Source: Chlorops oryzae (lineage: Eukaryota; Arthropoda; Insecta; Diptera; Chloropidae). Taken from it: 64,000 nucleotides of DNA. Within the stretch, counting starts at the first letter, position 1. The number at the start of each line of letters is the position of its first letter. Both the position numbers and the translations under genes were made by a program. Below are positions 11,016 to 21,885 of this stretch, piece by piece. The stretch covers positions 110,480,139 through 110,544,138 of the forward strand of contig CM035806.1 of NCBI GenBank assembly GCA_020466095.1. Reading direction: 5' to 3'. The notes under the pieces were generated by a model. The model was not told the DNA's origin and made no database searches. It saw nothing but the letters and a program-made list of their open reading frames with translations.

Positions 11016-11847
11016 TTAACATCCCAAAAGATTGTTTAGTAACTCCAAATTTTCCTGGATGCTTTTAAGGATTTGGTTGTTACTCTCCATTAATGCAATT
11101 TTCTGCTTCTTTAAGTTGATTTTTTCTTTTTCAATTTCCAAAAGTTCTCTCTGCAAATTTTCTTTTGGATGTCTGTCTTGGCGTCTCCTTTTTTGTCTAC
11201 TCCCAGACGTTGAAGGTTCTTTTTCCATTTCAGGGAGCATAACGTCTTCATTGATAGTGCAAGACGGCTGTAAACAATAAATTTTCATGTAGCATATATG
11301 AATATTTAAATATTCTTTTAAATGTATACTTACTATTTCCGAAAGACCTAATTCGGACTCGGGGGGAGCATCTCCATCAACAGCTTCCTTGGTCGTAATA
11401 TTTATAATTCGGTCTTCCAACTCCGATAAGGGTTTTTGAGAGATGCGACCATTCCCTGTCTGATTTAAGGCGTTTTTTAAGGCACTATATTTAGTCCTAG
11501 TATTTTGCCTGTAGAAATTTGAGTTTTTTCATTTTAAATTCAAAAACTAACAATCAAACTATTTTTTCATACCTTAAGTCACGCCAATATTTTTTCCATT
11601 TCTGGCCGTCCTTACATGTGCCACCAATGGCGTTTAATTCTGTAGCCAATGTAGACCACTTTTGTTCCGAATGTTTTGCGCCATTAACTGAAATATATCT
11701 AAAAACAATTCGTTTTTAATTGCAATTTTTTACACATTGCACGTTTGTTTACCTGTCGTTAGCGAAATCAATGTTGCTTTCCAGATAATCTATTAAATAT
11801 TCTTTTTGTGCCTCAGAGGCTTTGCCGCTCCGTACAACTTTTTCCAT
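11016..11847 (-). CDS. Harbinger Myb/SANT-like (zeste-type) partner protein, four exons
   Basis: Reading leftward: exon 1 11753-11847 (start MEKVVRSGKASEAQKEY), exon 2 11573-11698, exon 3 11334-11508, exon 4 11016-11267. All borders are GT/AG (GTAAAC, GTATGA and GTAAGT donors) and the joined frame is 215 residues without stops. Residues 10 to about 80 form a Myb/SANT-like domain of the type annotated as regulatory protein zeste: KEYLIDYLESN, then KWSTLATELNAIGG, then KWKKYWRDLR. A central acidic linker is followed by a basic patch (SRQKRRRQDRHPKEN, a likely nuclear localisation signal) and a C-terminal leucine-rich coiled coil (LLEIEKEKINLKKQKIALME). In related elements such proteins bring the transposase to the nucleus and the transposon ends; that role here is inferred. 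The start has no in-frame upstream ATG nearby. Confidence 0.85.
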
Positions 11848-12012
11848 TTCGTGAAAAAAACTCACTGACAAATTCTCGGTGATAAAATGAAGTGTGAGAT
11901 GAGTTTTTTTTGACAAGATTTATCACCGCTTCACGATACGAGAATCGCAAATACGGTGAAGTGGTGAAAAAAAACTCATTCTCACCACTTCACATATTGG
12001 GAATCGCACCCC

Positions 12013-12391
12013 TGGTCTCTTTTAACATGGTGCGGTCCTTGAAAAACAACCGATCCGTTTTCAAAGCGTGTGGGATCGGTTGGCGGTCGATCGGAGGTTA
12101 GTCCCTACGCCTTTGAATGAGGGTGAGTTTTTTTTTTATATTTTTTTTTTTATATAAAATTAAAAATTTTTTTTTTCTTATTTTGTTTATTTTGCTTTTT
12201 TGTTTTTTTAAATCTTTTTGTTACAACATTATATTATTTATTTTTTGATTTTCCCGCCTAGGCCGAGCCTCGAACCTCAGAACTCTGGGTTGGTAAATCG
12301 GTGTCTTAACCATTACGCTAAACAAGCAAGTTTAATGCTGTGATCAAAACGCTGATTTGAGTTTTTGGTTGCTCAAGTTTTTGGGAAACAT
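12013..12391. other. Non-coding; GATCGG motifs and T-rich linker
   Basis: 12030-12110 carries GATCCG, GGGATCGGTTGGCGGTCG and related motifs. 12120-12260 is a T-rich low-complexity linker leading into the tRNA-like sequence at 12261-12328. No coding signal. Confidence 0.4.
12261..12328 (-). other. tRNA-like sequence
   Basis: On the minus strand GTTTAGCGTAATGGTTAAGA matches a tRNA D-arm/A box well, and GAGGTTCGAGGCTCGG matches a T-arm/B box about 30 bases later, giving about 68 bases in total. Acceptor-stem pairing is poor. A degenerate tRNA or SINE head is more likely than a working gene. Confidence 0.55.
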
Positions 12392-12403
12392 ACGTAAAGA
12401 ATT

Positions 12404-12654
12404 GTGGCTCTGGGATAGCGTAGGGGATGTGTGCTATGCTCTTGATCCCAGGGTCCGAGGTTCGATTCCCGGCACAGGCGAAACGGAGTGTAATGTTCCA
12501 AGCCTAGCACTGGTTTTTCAAAAATCGCATGTTAGGGGCACACTACATAAAAAAGACATACACTCACACAAACACAAGAAAACCTCCTTGGTATCACAAT
12601 GGGCCGATTAACGGCCTAAGTGGCAGCCACTTCAACCTACCTACCTACCTACCT
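12404..12654 (+). mobile_element. tRNA-derived SINE, copy 1, with 12-bp TSD
   Basis: The tRNA-like head starts GTGGCTCTGGGATAGCG and has a B box in GAGGTTCGATTCCCGGCAC. A conserved body contains GGTATCACAATGGGCCGATT and ends in a (CTAC)n tail. Perfect 12-bp target-site duplications ACGTAAAGAATT lie at 12392-12403 and 12655-12666. The copy is nearly identical to 13433-13670 in reverse. The perfect duplication and high identity indicate recent insertion by an L1-type or other LINE machinery (family knowledge). Confidence 0.92.
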
Positions 12655-12820
12655 ACGTAAAGAATTTTTCACTTCAAAGAATTTTTTATTGAAAAATAAA
12701 TATTAAAAACCAATTCATATGTAAAAAACGAATTATTTTTTTTTTCAAGTTAACTATTTAAAAAAAAAATTTTAATATTAACATAAGAAAATCGTATAAT
12801 TGAAAAAAAAAAAATTTCTA

Positions 12821-12892
12821 AACCGAGCCAGGGCTCGAACTCTTACCCCTTCGGTTGCGAAGCGAGAGTCTTAACAATCAAGCTATTTAACC
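12821..12892 (-). other. tRNA-like sequence
   Basis: On the minus strand AAATAGCTTGATTGTTAAGA resembles a tRNA A box and AAGAGTTCGAGCCCTGG a B box, 72 bases overall. The plus-strand left side is A-rich (12667-12820). The sequence differs from the SINE heads at 12404 and 13670, so it is a separate tRNA-derived unit. Confidence 0.5.
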
Positions 12893-13099
12893 TATGATAG
12901 CACAAAGAACAGATTGAGGACTTAAAGCAGACAACAATAAAGTACAAGTTATTACGAACTCGCCCCACCTACGCTCATTTTGGGATTGGACGAGGGTCGG
13001 TTAGATAGAGGTTAACCCTAGGTCGATCGCGGTTCATATAAATTTGGGATCGGTCCTAGTTTGGTCCTAAAGGGGCCCACCTAGGATCGATCGCTTTTG

Positions 13100-14399
13100 A
13101 ACCGAAACCATTTCATTACTGCAGGGATTTCTAAAATCTCAGTAGCAAAAGGTAATGTTTGGTAAATGAGTTGGTAATAGCCAAAGTGAGGGCGCAACCG
13201 CTGAAAGAATGGCTGAATTTTAACACAGCGAAGTCATTGGAAATTCAGGAGTGAACAGCTCGCATACCACTTCCTATAAGCTATTCAGCTCTTACCAACT
13301 CATATACCAATTCATATGAGCAATTCAGCTCTTATCAACTCCTATACATTAAATTAACACCACCCAAAATTTTGCAGTTCAGAAACAAAATTTTTTATTC
13401 TTTTAACAAAAAACAAAACAAAATTCATTATAGGTAGGTTGAAGTGGCTGCCACTTAGGCCGTTAATCGGCCCATTGTGATACCACGGGGGTTTTCTTGT
13501 GTTTGTGTGAGTGTATGTCTTTTTATGTAGTGTGCCCCTAACATGCGATTTTTTGAAAAACCAGTGCTAGGCTTGGAACATTACACTCCGTTTCGCCTGT
13601 GCCGGGAATCGAACCTCGGACCCTGGGATCAAGAGCATAGCACGCATCCCCTACGCTATCCCAGAGCCACAAAATTCATTATAACAAATCAAAAATAAAA
13701 AATTAAAATCTTGGCAAAAATTTTCGTTATTTATTTGTTCATTATTAGAACTTAATATTTCATTAATATCTTTTTTAATTAAACGTTTTTCCTGGCGTTT
13801 GCTAAGCATTTTCAAAAAAAAGTACTCACGATGCCAATTTCCACAACGAAATGACTTCAAATTCAGAAGAAAACCACAAAAATTCTTTAATTCGGTACAG
13901 AGTTAACAGGAATTTTGGTGTGCACAACAAGAAATAACAAATATCAGAGCACTCATGAAAAATGTAAGCGGGTTGGTAATAGGCTGCGGGAAAAAAATAA
14001 CAAATTCCTCTGTTCTTACCCCGCAGCCTATTACCAAACCACTTAAAATTTGCATGAGTGAATTTATTTGTTACTGGGTTGTTTTATTTGATTCGTCGAC
14101 GTAACACCCCAGTCGGCCATTTGATATTCCATGAATATCTTCTTTTGGGAATTCATTGATTACAAAGGAAAAATATTACGTCGTAAAAACTCATGAGTGG
14201 TTAAAAATAAAATCTACGATAGCCATCATTAATTTTTATGACATCACATTTATAATTATGAACGACAAATTCCGCATAGAAACTATTGCAAAAATAGTAA
14301 TAGCTAAACATTGCATATTCCGACTGGGATTTGATTCAACTCGCTCCTGCTTTCTCACTTTGACTTCGGTTCTCTCAGTTCATTCGATCTTCTTTCTCA
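13100..14399. other. Non-coding region around SINE copy 2
   Basis: 13130-13390 has repeated GTTGGTAATAG and CCAACTCATAT motifs. 13966-14045 is a palindrome whose arms are GGTTGGTAATAGGCTGCGGG and its near complement CCCCGCAGCCTATTACCAAA. No gene is recognised in 14050-14399. Confidence 0.45.
13433..13670 (-). mobile_element. tRNA-derived SINE, copy 2, with 13-bp TSD
   Basis: Minus-strand copy of the SINE at 12404-12654, same head and body, with a shorter (CTAC)n tail at its 3' end (13433). Perfect 13-bp duplications AAAATTCATTATA at 13420-13432 and 13671-13683. It is inserted in an AT-rich stretch. The pair lies in inverted orientation about 780 bp apart and could form a hairpin in a read-through transcript. 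Confidence 0.93.
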
Positions 14400-14407
14400 C
14401 TACAGAG

Positions 14408-14678
14408 CAGGGGTCGGCACGCTAGGAACAATTTTTGCGACAGCCACTCACACGTATTGCTTACGCTCTTGTCTCAGTTTGACGGGATCAGCCGAACATG
14501 CAACATCGAGAGCGGGTATGCGAAAATTTATAGCTTTTTCCGTCAGATTCAGCTCTTTTATGCTACTTCTAGCTTTTATTTTTAGCTAGTTTCAGCATTT
14601 TTTAGTTTATTTTCGGCTATTTTTAGTAGCCGCTCTGCTCTCACTCACACAATTACACACCCATTTTGCCGACCCCTG
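14408..14678. mobile_element. hAT-type MITE, 271 bp, 8-bp TSD
   Basis: Begins CAGGGGTCGGCA and ends TTGCCGACCCCTG. Perfect 8-bp duplications CTACAGAG lie at 14400-14407 and 14679-14686. CAGGG-type termini with 8-bp duplications are diagnostic of hAT transposons. The interior is non-coding. Confidence 0.92.
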
Positions 14679-14686
14679 CTACAGAG

Positions 14687-15853
14687 CGAAGAGAGTATGC
14701 AAACGGTTGCCATTTAAAAAGATATAAAAGTGCCACAGCGATTCAAAAAGAGTGTGAATTAAAAGGGGCCAACACTTATATTACATGTATATATGTATGT
14801 ATATTGTAAAACACAAATTTTGTGATGTGGATTAGGTCCGCTAAATCTAAATTGTTTTGAGTGTTTGCACCGAAAATTGTTTGCTTTGAATTGGTCACTA
14901 AGTAATTTTTGTCGTGGCGTAATAAAGCCAAAAAAGAACCAAATACAATGAAAACGAGCCACACCGCCAACTGTAAAATCCCAGCCGGAAATTTCACTAC
15001 TTCTGCAGTACTTCCGAAGTGGTGAAAATTCATACTGCGACTACTCGCATTACTAACCCTTACTTCTAATGAAATTTGTTAGGAGATGGCCGCTATTTTC
15101 AGTACTTAAAAATTCATGTGTTATTCATTAGGTAGAGGAGTGTATGACCCTGGTCCGCATGAAAACTTCATTTAGGCAAAGAGTACATGCTAGCTGACAG
15201 AATTGGATCCAACGAGCATGATTATTTCATTTGAAAATAGAGTGTATGCTGCTAACATGAATGAAAATATCATTTAGAAAAAAGTATATGGTGCCAACGC
15301 GAATGAGAATTACATATGAAAAAAATAGTATACGCCGCGGGGATCTGAGAAGAAGAAAAAGAATTTTAAAAAAAAAATTTCCGGATATGGCCATATTTCG
15401 TCACTTCGTGTCTGTGACACATTTTCGCCTTTGGAAAGACTTAAGAGTTTCAATTTTTAAAACATCTTAAGTACAACAAAATTATAAAACTTTTGAGAAT
15501 TGTAGCAAACCGATTGAAAAATATCTTGTCAAGACAATTTAATAGAATCTTCATTCAAAATAGGAGTATAAAACCCTCTTTCAAATGAAAATTTCATTTG
15601 AAGAAGGGTCTGTTGCAACGAGCTCTTGCTTCTGTGATATTTTCACTAGAAGATCTTTCGAAAAAGCACCAATTGACCTCTTTAAAAATGATTGCTTCAC
15701 TTCTTCTGCATTAATGATGTTTTCATGCATGCGATAATGTCCGGCTGGGATATAGTGTCAGATTTGCGCTAAAACGCCAATTGTGGCAGCCATGAGTCAT
15801 ATCTGCTCAATAATGCGTCTATGTATGTTCCCAGCAGAATATAGTGTCGGCAG
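14687..15853. other. Non-coding, no gene recognised
   Basis: AT-rich sequence with loose repeats of ATGAAAA(T)TTCATTTA-like segments between 15160 and 15600. No domain, splice structure or terminal repeats were found. Confidence 0.4.
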
Positions 15854-16219
15854 CATATAGAACTATAGCTGCAACTTCGGCCAAATTTTGGCGCGTTATG
15901 GCATGATTTGGTGAAAAAGTTCAACTGTGGTGAACCACGCCATAAGTCGAGTGTTGTGGTGAACCACGTAATAGAAAGTGTGGTGTACCACGTAATAGCT
16001 TTTGGCCGAAGTTGCAGCTATAGTTCTGTATGGTCGGCAGCATATAGAACTATAGCTGCAACTTCGGCCAAATTTTGGCGCGTTATGGCATGATTTGGTG
16101 AAAAAGTTCAACTGTGGTGAACCACGCCATAAGCCGAGTGTTGTGGTGAACCACGTAATAGTAAGTGTGGTGTACCACGTAATAGCTTTTGGCCGAAGTT
16201 GCAGCTATAGTTCTATATG
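15854..16219. mobile_element. Tandem pair of 179-bp hAT-like MITEs sharing three 8-bp TSDs
   Basis: Two copies (15854-16032 and 16041-16219), each a palindromic MITE with ends CATATAGAACTATAGCTGCA and complement. The 8-mer GTCGGCAG occurs before copy 1 (15846-15853), between the copies (16033-16040) and after copy 2 (16220-16227). The third copy at 18426-18604 has its own different 8-bp duplication, confirming the boundaries. Confidence 0.92.
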
Positions 16220-16572
16220 GTCGGCAGTGAACAAATCCACGCGTCTTTCATTGCGTACGCCTGGGTGATATGCTCAGCATGAGAGTGCTGCGAGGTGGAG
16301 CGACATAGTTATGCCAATGTGTTTACATATAATTTTTAAATGCTCAGGATATCTGAATGCGCTATGCACTTTTCCTATGAACTTTTTTATGTACACATCG
16401 AATCATAGCACCCAAATTGAACATGCGGTAGGCGGTAGGCATTGTTGGCCGCTGGGACGGTTCATCGCTTCTGTAAGCAGGACTTTGGCCGCTGGGTACT
16501 AATAGAAAACGAAAACTCGCCGTTGTGATTCTTAGTATTGTCACTGAGCATGCAACATATTGTATGCAAGTA

Positions 16573-17084
16573 CAGTAGAATCTCGCAAAAGTTACCGCTC
16601 GAATGAGTTAAAGTTTAACTGTTAAACGCTTGGTTAAGTTAATCGAATTTCAGCTCCCACGTAGCGTTCTAAAATGTTAATTTTGGCGTTAACTTTTCTG
16701 AGCGTAATTTTATTCTTTTCCTTTTTTTTTATTAAATCACCCCTACTTCGTGTGTATTACGTGGAATAGCGAAGAAAAACAAAATAAGACAACGCATATC
16801 ATAACGGTAACAGTTTAAAGTGACAAATTCGATCGAAGCGTGCAGCCTTATTGTGATATAGGAGTTGTTGAAAAAAATTGAGTTAAACTATATCTGTGTA
16901 AAACTGATTTAAAATAAAAACTTTAAATAAAATAAGCATGTAATGTTTGCATAAACATATTTTTATGCATGTAGTCTCTATTTCATTAATTTTTTCGATT
17001 TTGAAAGACATTTGGAAAAGTTAATAATTCGGAAAAGTTGATTACCCCTGGGACAAATCGATTAACTTTTGCGAGATTCGACTG
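16573..17084. mobile_element. pogo/Tigger-type MITE, 512 bp
   Basis: Terminal inverted repeats CAGTAGAATCTCGCAAAAGT at 16573 and its near complement CTTTTGCGAGATTCGACTG ending at 17084, flanked by TA on both sides. TA duplications with CAGT-type ends fit the pogo/Tigger branch of Tc1/mariner. Non-coding, so mobilised in trans if at all. Confidence 0.85.
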
Positions 17085-18417
17085 TATTACAGTATGAGAA
17101 ACGAGCTAATAGGCAATTCAACAAAGCTAATAGGCAATTCACCAAAGGCAACAACAACCACACGGCATACCAGGCAATCCACCACGATGCCTCTTTGGGC
17201 ATTGTTGTCGTCTCTCGAAATTGGGCAAGTACAAGTAGTTAGTTTTTTTAAGGGATTTTTTTTCATTTATAACCGGAGAAAATCAGATATTATATAATTT
17301 TTTTAAGAATGATTATAGCATTTTAAGTTGTAGAATTTCTTTTAACATTGTTTTTTCTCTCTAGTATTAGAAAAATTCACGTACTACAAAAAACTGATTT
17401 CCAAATTTTTGGTCTGGTTTAATTTAGACGTGAGCTTGGCATCCATGGAGAAAAGATGGTGGCAAATCAAACGAGCCAATAGTGCGAATCGATGGTGAAA
17501 ATAGTAACCGACTACAATTTGAACGTTTGGCTTTTAGAAATGAGACTTTCTGTCTGTCTGGTTTTCAAAGGTATCCCTTCGTTGTAGGGTTTGATATAAA
17601 ATTCATAAATGATGCTCTAAAACCAAAATTTTTTAAAATACCTAGTGGAATTATTTATATGGACTTATTTAAAGGCATAAAATGTAGATTCCAAATCTAA
17701 GAAAAGTGGCCGGGCCAAAAGACGTTATTCGGAAATTGAATTTTACACCCAAAATTTAGATGGAGCTTGCACCAAAGACAGCATACATACTTCTTATAAA
17801 ATCGTTGAGATCCTCTACATCTGAATTGTGTAAAGCTACAATCTTTCGATATATTTTTGTGAAATGAAGAATTTAAGCTTTGTTTTAGCCTCCGATTAAA
17901 AAATATATAGCTGTTTATCTGTGTAGGGTATTCTATGGTCAGATTCGCTTTACTATAACACCCTTACTTTTTTAATTTTGAAACATGCATTTTAAAAATA
18001 CATAAATTCCTTTAATGTCTAAATTATCTTGCTAAAAACAATTATTTTTGCTTTTTATTTGGTTTTATTTTGTTTTAAGAAATTTTTTGAATACTCGGTT
18101 CAGTATCGACAAAAGCTTTGTGCTTAGAGTATTTGTGCATCGCTGACAAAATCCTTCAATTTAATTGCAATATTGAATACTGATTTGCGAGGGTCGCAGA
18201 TGCTCAAATGTACTCTAAAATGAAGGAGCATCTCTACTTTGTGGTTTCCAACTTCAATTTTACCTAAAAAGGGTCATAATGTAATGTTATGGCATGTTTA
18301 AAAATCGCAAATTCTTCGACTTATTTTTGACAGTCAGCTGATTTTTACTCAACTTCACCACACCATTTGGAGCCATATAGCATTTTGACAGGCTTTCCCA
18401 TACTGCAATACTTGATT
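17085..18417. other. Non-coding, no gene recognised
   Basis: Short unrelated ORFs only (for example 17482-17700, 72 codons, no recognisable domain). No repeats with clear borders. Confidence 0.4.
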
Positions 18418-18425
18418 GTATGCTT

Positions 18426-18604
18426 CATATAGAACTATAGCTGCAACTTCGACCAAAAGCTATTACGTGGTACACCACACTTTCTATTACGTGGTTCACC
18501 ACAACACTCGACTTATGGCGTGGTTCACCACAATTGAACTTTTTCACCAAATCATGCCATAACGCGCCACAATTTGGCCGAAGTTGCAGCTATAGTTCTA
18601 TATG
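18426..18604. mobile_element. 179-bp hAT-like MITE, copy 3, TSD GTATGCTT
   Basis: Same family as the pair at 15854-16219, in opposite internal orientation. Ends CATATAGAACTATAGCTGCA and complement, with perfect 8-bp duplications GTATGCTT at 18418-18425 and 18605-18612. Length is exactly 179 bp in all three copies. Confidence 0.93.
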
Positions 18605-18612
18605 GTATGCTT

Positions 18613-19297
18613 ACTGGTATTGTTTACTCTATGCTGCAATGCATATAGATTTCAAATCGATCTAGTAATTTCTTCTTTTTCAAACGAAAAAACAAGTGAG
18701 TTTTTCATTTCCAACTTTTATTATGTTATGTATACGAATCTCCGATTTGAGTTGCTTAAGAAAAACCTCTATATCGTGGAAATTGTTTGTGCTGCAGTTC
18801 TTAGATTTGACATATGTACACACAATTTATTTCCAAACAATTTAAAATATCGTTTTTGGACGGGGGACTGCTAATGGGTGGGCTATGTTCATTCAAAGTC
18901 CAAAAATAATAAAAATCTTTGAAAAATTTTCCAAAATTTCGACTTTGAGCATAATTTTACACCATTCATTTAACGTTTTGTTAGTTATTTTTGATGTCAT
19001 ATTAAAGAATGATGTTTTAAGAACATAAAAGATTTAAAAATTGTAAAATATTTTAAGCCATATACGAGCAAAACGAGTTTCAAACAAGCAATGGTCGTTA
19101 AAAACTCTTACGCGGTTTTCTCGAAAATCTGACGTGATGGAATTTTTTTGAAAATTTTCAATTTTTCAGCACACAAAAATCTAATAGAATCACTACTTCA
19201 ATTTCAAATGGGAATTTTTGATGTCGGCCTGTGTAATTGTTAAGACTTTGTGCAGCCAGCAATATATTTCTATAATAAAGTAATAAAATACTTAACA
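18613..19297. other. Non-coding, no gene recognised
   Basis: One 90-codon ORF (18602-18874) overlaps the MITE end and has no recognisable domain. The rest is AT-rich. Confidence 0.35.
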
Positions 19298-19299
19298 TA

Positions 19300-20549
19300 T
19301 TAGGTGTAGTAAAAAGAAATCCATTATTTTTGCATTAAATTGAGGGCTTTATTTAAGATAGTTAGAATGACCCGATTTAGGTCAAATATGCGCCGTTTTG
19401 TTCGATAACTTGTTGCCATTTTAAAGGTAATAGCAAAAAATTGAGACAGTCGAATTTCAGAAGCCTCTCTTGAAGCGAAGGTTTCACCAGCAAAATTGTT
19501 CGCCATGGACAGGAACAGATTGTAATCACTTGGTGCCAGGTCCGGACTATAAAGTGGATGCAGAAGAACCTCCCAACCAAACTCCCGGAGCTTCTGGCGA
19601 GTCACTATCGATGTGTGTGGCCTGGCGTTGTCCTGATGGAACACAATTCCTCTCCTATTGGCCAAAGCTGGCCGCTTATGGGCGATTGCTTCCTTCAGAC
19701 GGTCCAATTGTTGACAGTAGAGTTCCGAGTTAAGAGTTTTGCCGTATGGGAGCAGCTCATAGAAGATAATTCCCTGCCAATCCCACCAAACACACAGCAA
19801 AACCTTCCTGGCCGTCAATCCTGGCTTGGCCACCGTTTCCGCCGGTTCACCGTGTTTCGACCACGACCGTTTTCGCTTGACGTTGTCGTAAGTGACCCAC
19901 TTTTCATCACCAGTCACCAACCGCTTCAGAAATGGGTCGATTTTGTTGCGGTTCAGCAGCGATTCGCAGATGGAAATTCGGTCTATGAGGTTTTTTTGCG
20001 TTAACTCGTGTGGCACCCATACATCGAGCTTCTTTGTGTATCCAGCCTTATTCAAATGGTTCCAAACGAATTTTTGTGCAATCCTTAGCTCTTTTGCAAT
20101 CGAAACAGTGCTAACATGACGGTCGGACTCGATAATTTCCATGATTTTATCGACATTTTCGACAATTGGCCTTCCAGTGCGTGGTGCATCCTTGACATCG
20201 AAGTTACCGGAACGGAATCGACGAAACCAAAATTGCGCATGATTGGCTGTTACAGTATCAGGTCCATAAACGCTATTCACATTTTCAGCCGCCTGGCTTG
20301 CGTTTTCTCCCTTATCGAAGAAAAACTGTAAAATGTAGCGAATTTTCTCTTTGCTGATGTCCATCTTTGACAAGCTCTCAAACAAAACTGAATCAATCAA
20401 TCAAAAAAGTGTCAAAAAAGCTTTTTTAGTAGGAACTGTCATCTTTCTAATGCCCCCTAGCGGAACACGATCGGACTTATACAACGCGAGATGCAGATAA
20501 ATAACGCCATCTATTGGAAAAATAATGGATTTCTTTTTACTACACCTAA
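19300..20549 (-). mobile_element. mariner element, irritans subfamily, 1250 bp
   Basis: Inverted repeats TTAGGTGTAGTAAAAAGAAA at 19300 and complement ending at 20549, flanked by TA at 19298-19299 and 20550-20551. Length is slightly under the usual 1.28 kb, consistent with the small coding deletion. One transposase gene on the minus strand. Confidence 0.95.
19324..20400 (-). pseudogene. mariner transposase (irritans type), C-terminal deletion/frameshift
   Basis: The real start is probably the methionine of MDISKEKIRYILQFFFDKG (near 20364), not the upstream in-frame one. The N-terminal paired HTH domains are followed by WVPHELTQKN, then the DD34D catalytic triad: TGDEKWV, FHQDNARPHT and SPDLAPSDYNLF. 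These are all present. After LSQFFA the frame goes wrong: the usual C-terminus (LPLKWQQVIEQNGAYLT) is found in another frame at 19377-19420, so a short stretch of roughly 13 residues has been deleted with a shift in phase. The active site looks intact but the protein tail is lost, so the gene is probably dead. It lies between two AT-rich non-coding regions and is unrelated to its neighbours. Confidence 0.93.
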
Positions 20550-20551
20550 TA

Positions 20552-20932
20552 TAACATGCATACAACTGTTGATCTGAGTCTTATTAAATGTAAAAACCCA
20601 GATTGATTCTAATAATTTTAAATCAAACAACTTCAATACTACAAATTCTTGTTTTCACTTCCAATGGCAGTTCCATAACTGCCAACTTTTTTTTTATATG
20701 GAGTTTTTATGATAATATCGGAATAGGATTTTGCTCTACCGAGCGTATAGATGTTTAAACATCAAAAACAGTTATCTCATTTTCCCTTTTTGGCCCTACA
20801 TATTTTTCCCACAAAATAAAATAAATTAAAGTATCCGTTCATGTTAGTATATTTTTTAAAAGGAAAATATTGATAGCTTCTCGGTTAAAAATGTTAAATC
20901 ACTAGGCTAGACTAGACAAACAAATTTAGCTC
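20552..20932. other. Non-coding, no gene recognised
   Basis: AT-rich, no ORF of note and no repeat with borders. Confidence 0.4.
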
Positions 20933-21115
20933 TCATCTGCTCTTGCACAACGAGACGATGGAGATTGGAATGCGTTGCGCTAAAGTTTTGCGTGACGTCT
21001 CGCTCTCTCGCAATGAGCTCTCGCTAGGTTGCACTTTGGCCTTATAGCCCTGAAGATGCAAATTAACGAAGGTTTTTCTGACATCATTCGAAAGTTCGGT
21101 CCCTTTTCGTCCCAT
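20933..21115 (-). pseudogene. Tc1-like transposase, N-terminal fragment
   Basis: The minus-strand frame starts MGRKGTELSNDVRKTFVNLH, the characteristic opening of Tc1-like transposases (first helix-turn-helix of the paired-like domain). It degenerates after about 25 residues (LQGYKAKVQPSES) and there is no catalytic domain. It is a 3'-truncated remnant. The sequence right of 21115 may be its 5' UTR and terminus, but I cannot place the inverted repeat. Confidence 0.7.
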
Positions 21116-21480
21116 TTTAAGTTGTTGGAATAAATTATCAAAAATTTGCAAGAATATTCCTTTTTATGAGCCAAAAACGAAATTTTTTGTGAATCCCAGT
21201 TTAAATTTATAGAAACACATTTCCTGCGAAGTTTTGACATATGTATGTCTGAATATCAATTTTGCCACCAGCTGGTACAGTTTCGCTAACCTGTTGTTTG
21301 CACTGCAGTATAAAAGATTTTTTCCTGGTCCATCTTTTTTTTGGTGTGCTTTTACATAAAACTGCATACAAATTTAAGTAGTTTAAAAAGTTCTTTATTT
21401 GAAGGAAAAATGGAAAAAATTCAAAATTCCGAATATCCATTTTGCAACGTCCCCAAATTAAGATGTTGAAAGTGTGCTTC
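21116..21480. other. Non-coding, possible Tc1 leader
   Basis: Lies upstream of the Tc1 fragment. Overlapping short ORFs have no recognisable domain. Confidence 0.3.
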
Positions 21481-21885
21481 AAGCTTCCAGTGTAAATTTT
21501 CTAAGGCCAAAAACTTTCTCAATAAAATACGACTTGCAATTGGATTATATGTGTATGCTTTAGCTTTAGTAAAATACTTGTCCTCTACTTAACACAACTG
21601 TTGCTATGGTATATGGAAAGAAAAAAGAGTAAAGAGGAAAGAAGACGCGTCAAATTCGAAATTTTAATTGCGAATTATTAAGCTTAAGCTTCCAGTTTAA
21701 ATTTTCTAAGGCCAAAAACTTTCTCAATAAAATACGACTTGTATATGGATTATTTGTGTATGCTTTAGCTTTAGGAAAATACTTTTCCTCTACTTAACAC
21801 AACTGTTGCTATGGTATATGGAAAGAAAAAATAGTAAAGAGGAAAGAAGACGCGTCAAATTCGAAATTTTAATTAGGAATTATGG
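21481..21885 (+). repeat. Tandem duplication, 205-bp unit, two copies
   Basis: AAGCTTCCAG(T)GTAAATTTTC starts both units at 21481 and 21686. Both contain TTGCTATGGTATATGGAAAG and AAGACGCGTCAAATTCG. The copies differ by a handful of bases, so the duplication is fairly recent. Non-coding. Confidence 0.9.

Larger units (their letters stand above)
9169..12012. mobile_element. PIF/Harbinger DNA transposon 2, apparently intact coding
   Basis: Terminal inverted repeats begin GGGGTGCGATTCCCAATATG at 9169 and end as its complement at 12012, followed by degenerate GTGAAGTGG and GAGTTTTTTTTCAC subterminal repeats on both sides. The element encodes a Harbinger transposase (plus strand) and a Myb/SANT-like partner (minus strand), converging with about 180 bp between stops. 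Both reconstruct as open frames with GT/AG introns. The flanks (ACT left, TGG right) do not show a 3-bp duplication. This is the best candidate in the window for a recently active autonomous element. Confidence 0.88.

Noticed and set aside
19470..20331. Plus-strand ORFs of 71-148 codons opposite the mariner gene
   Set aside because: Antisense shadows of the transposase, with no domain of their own.
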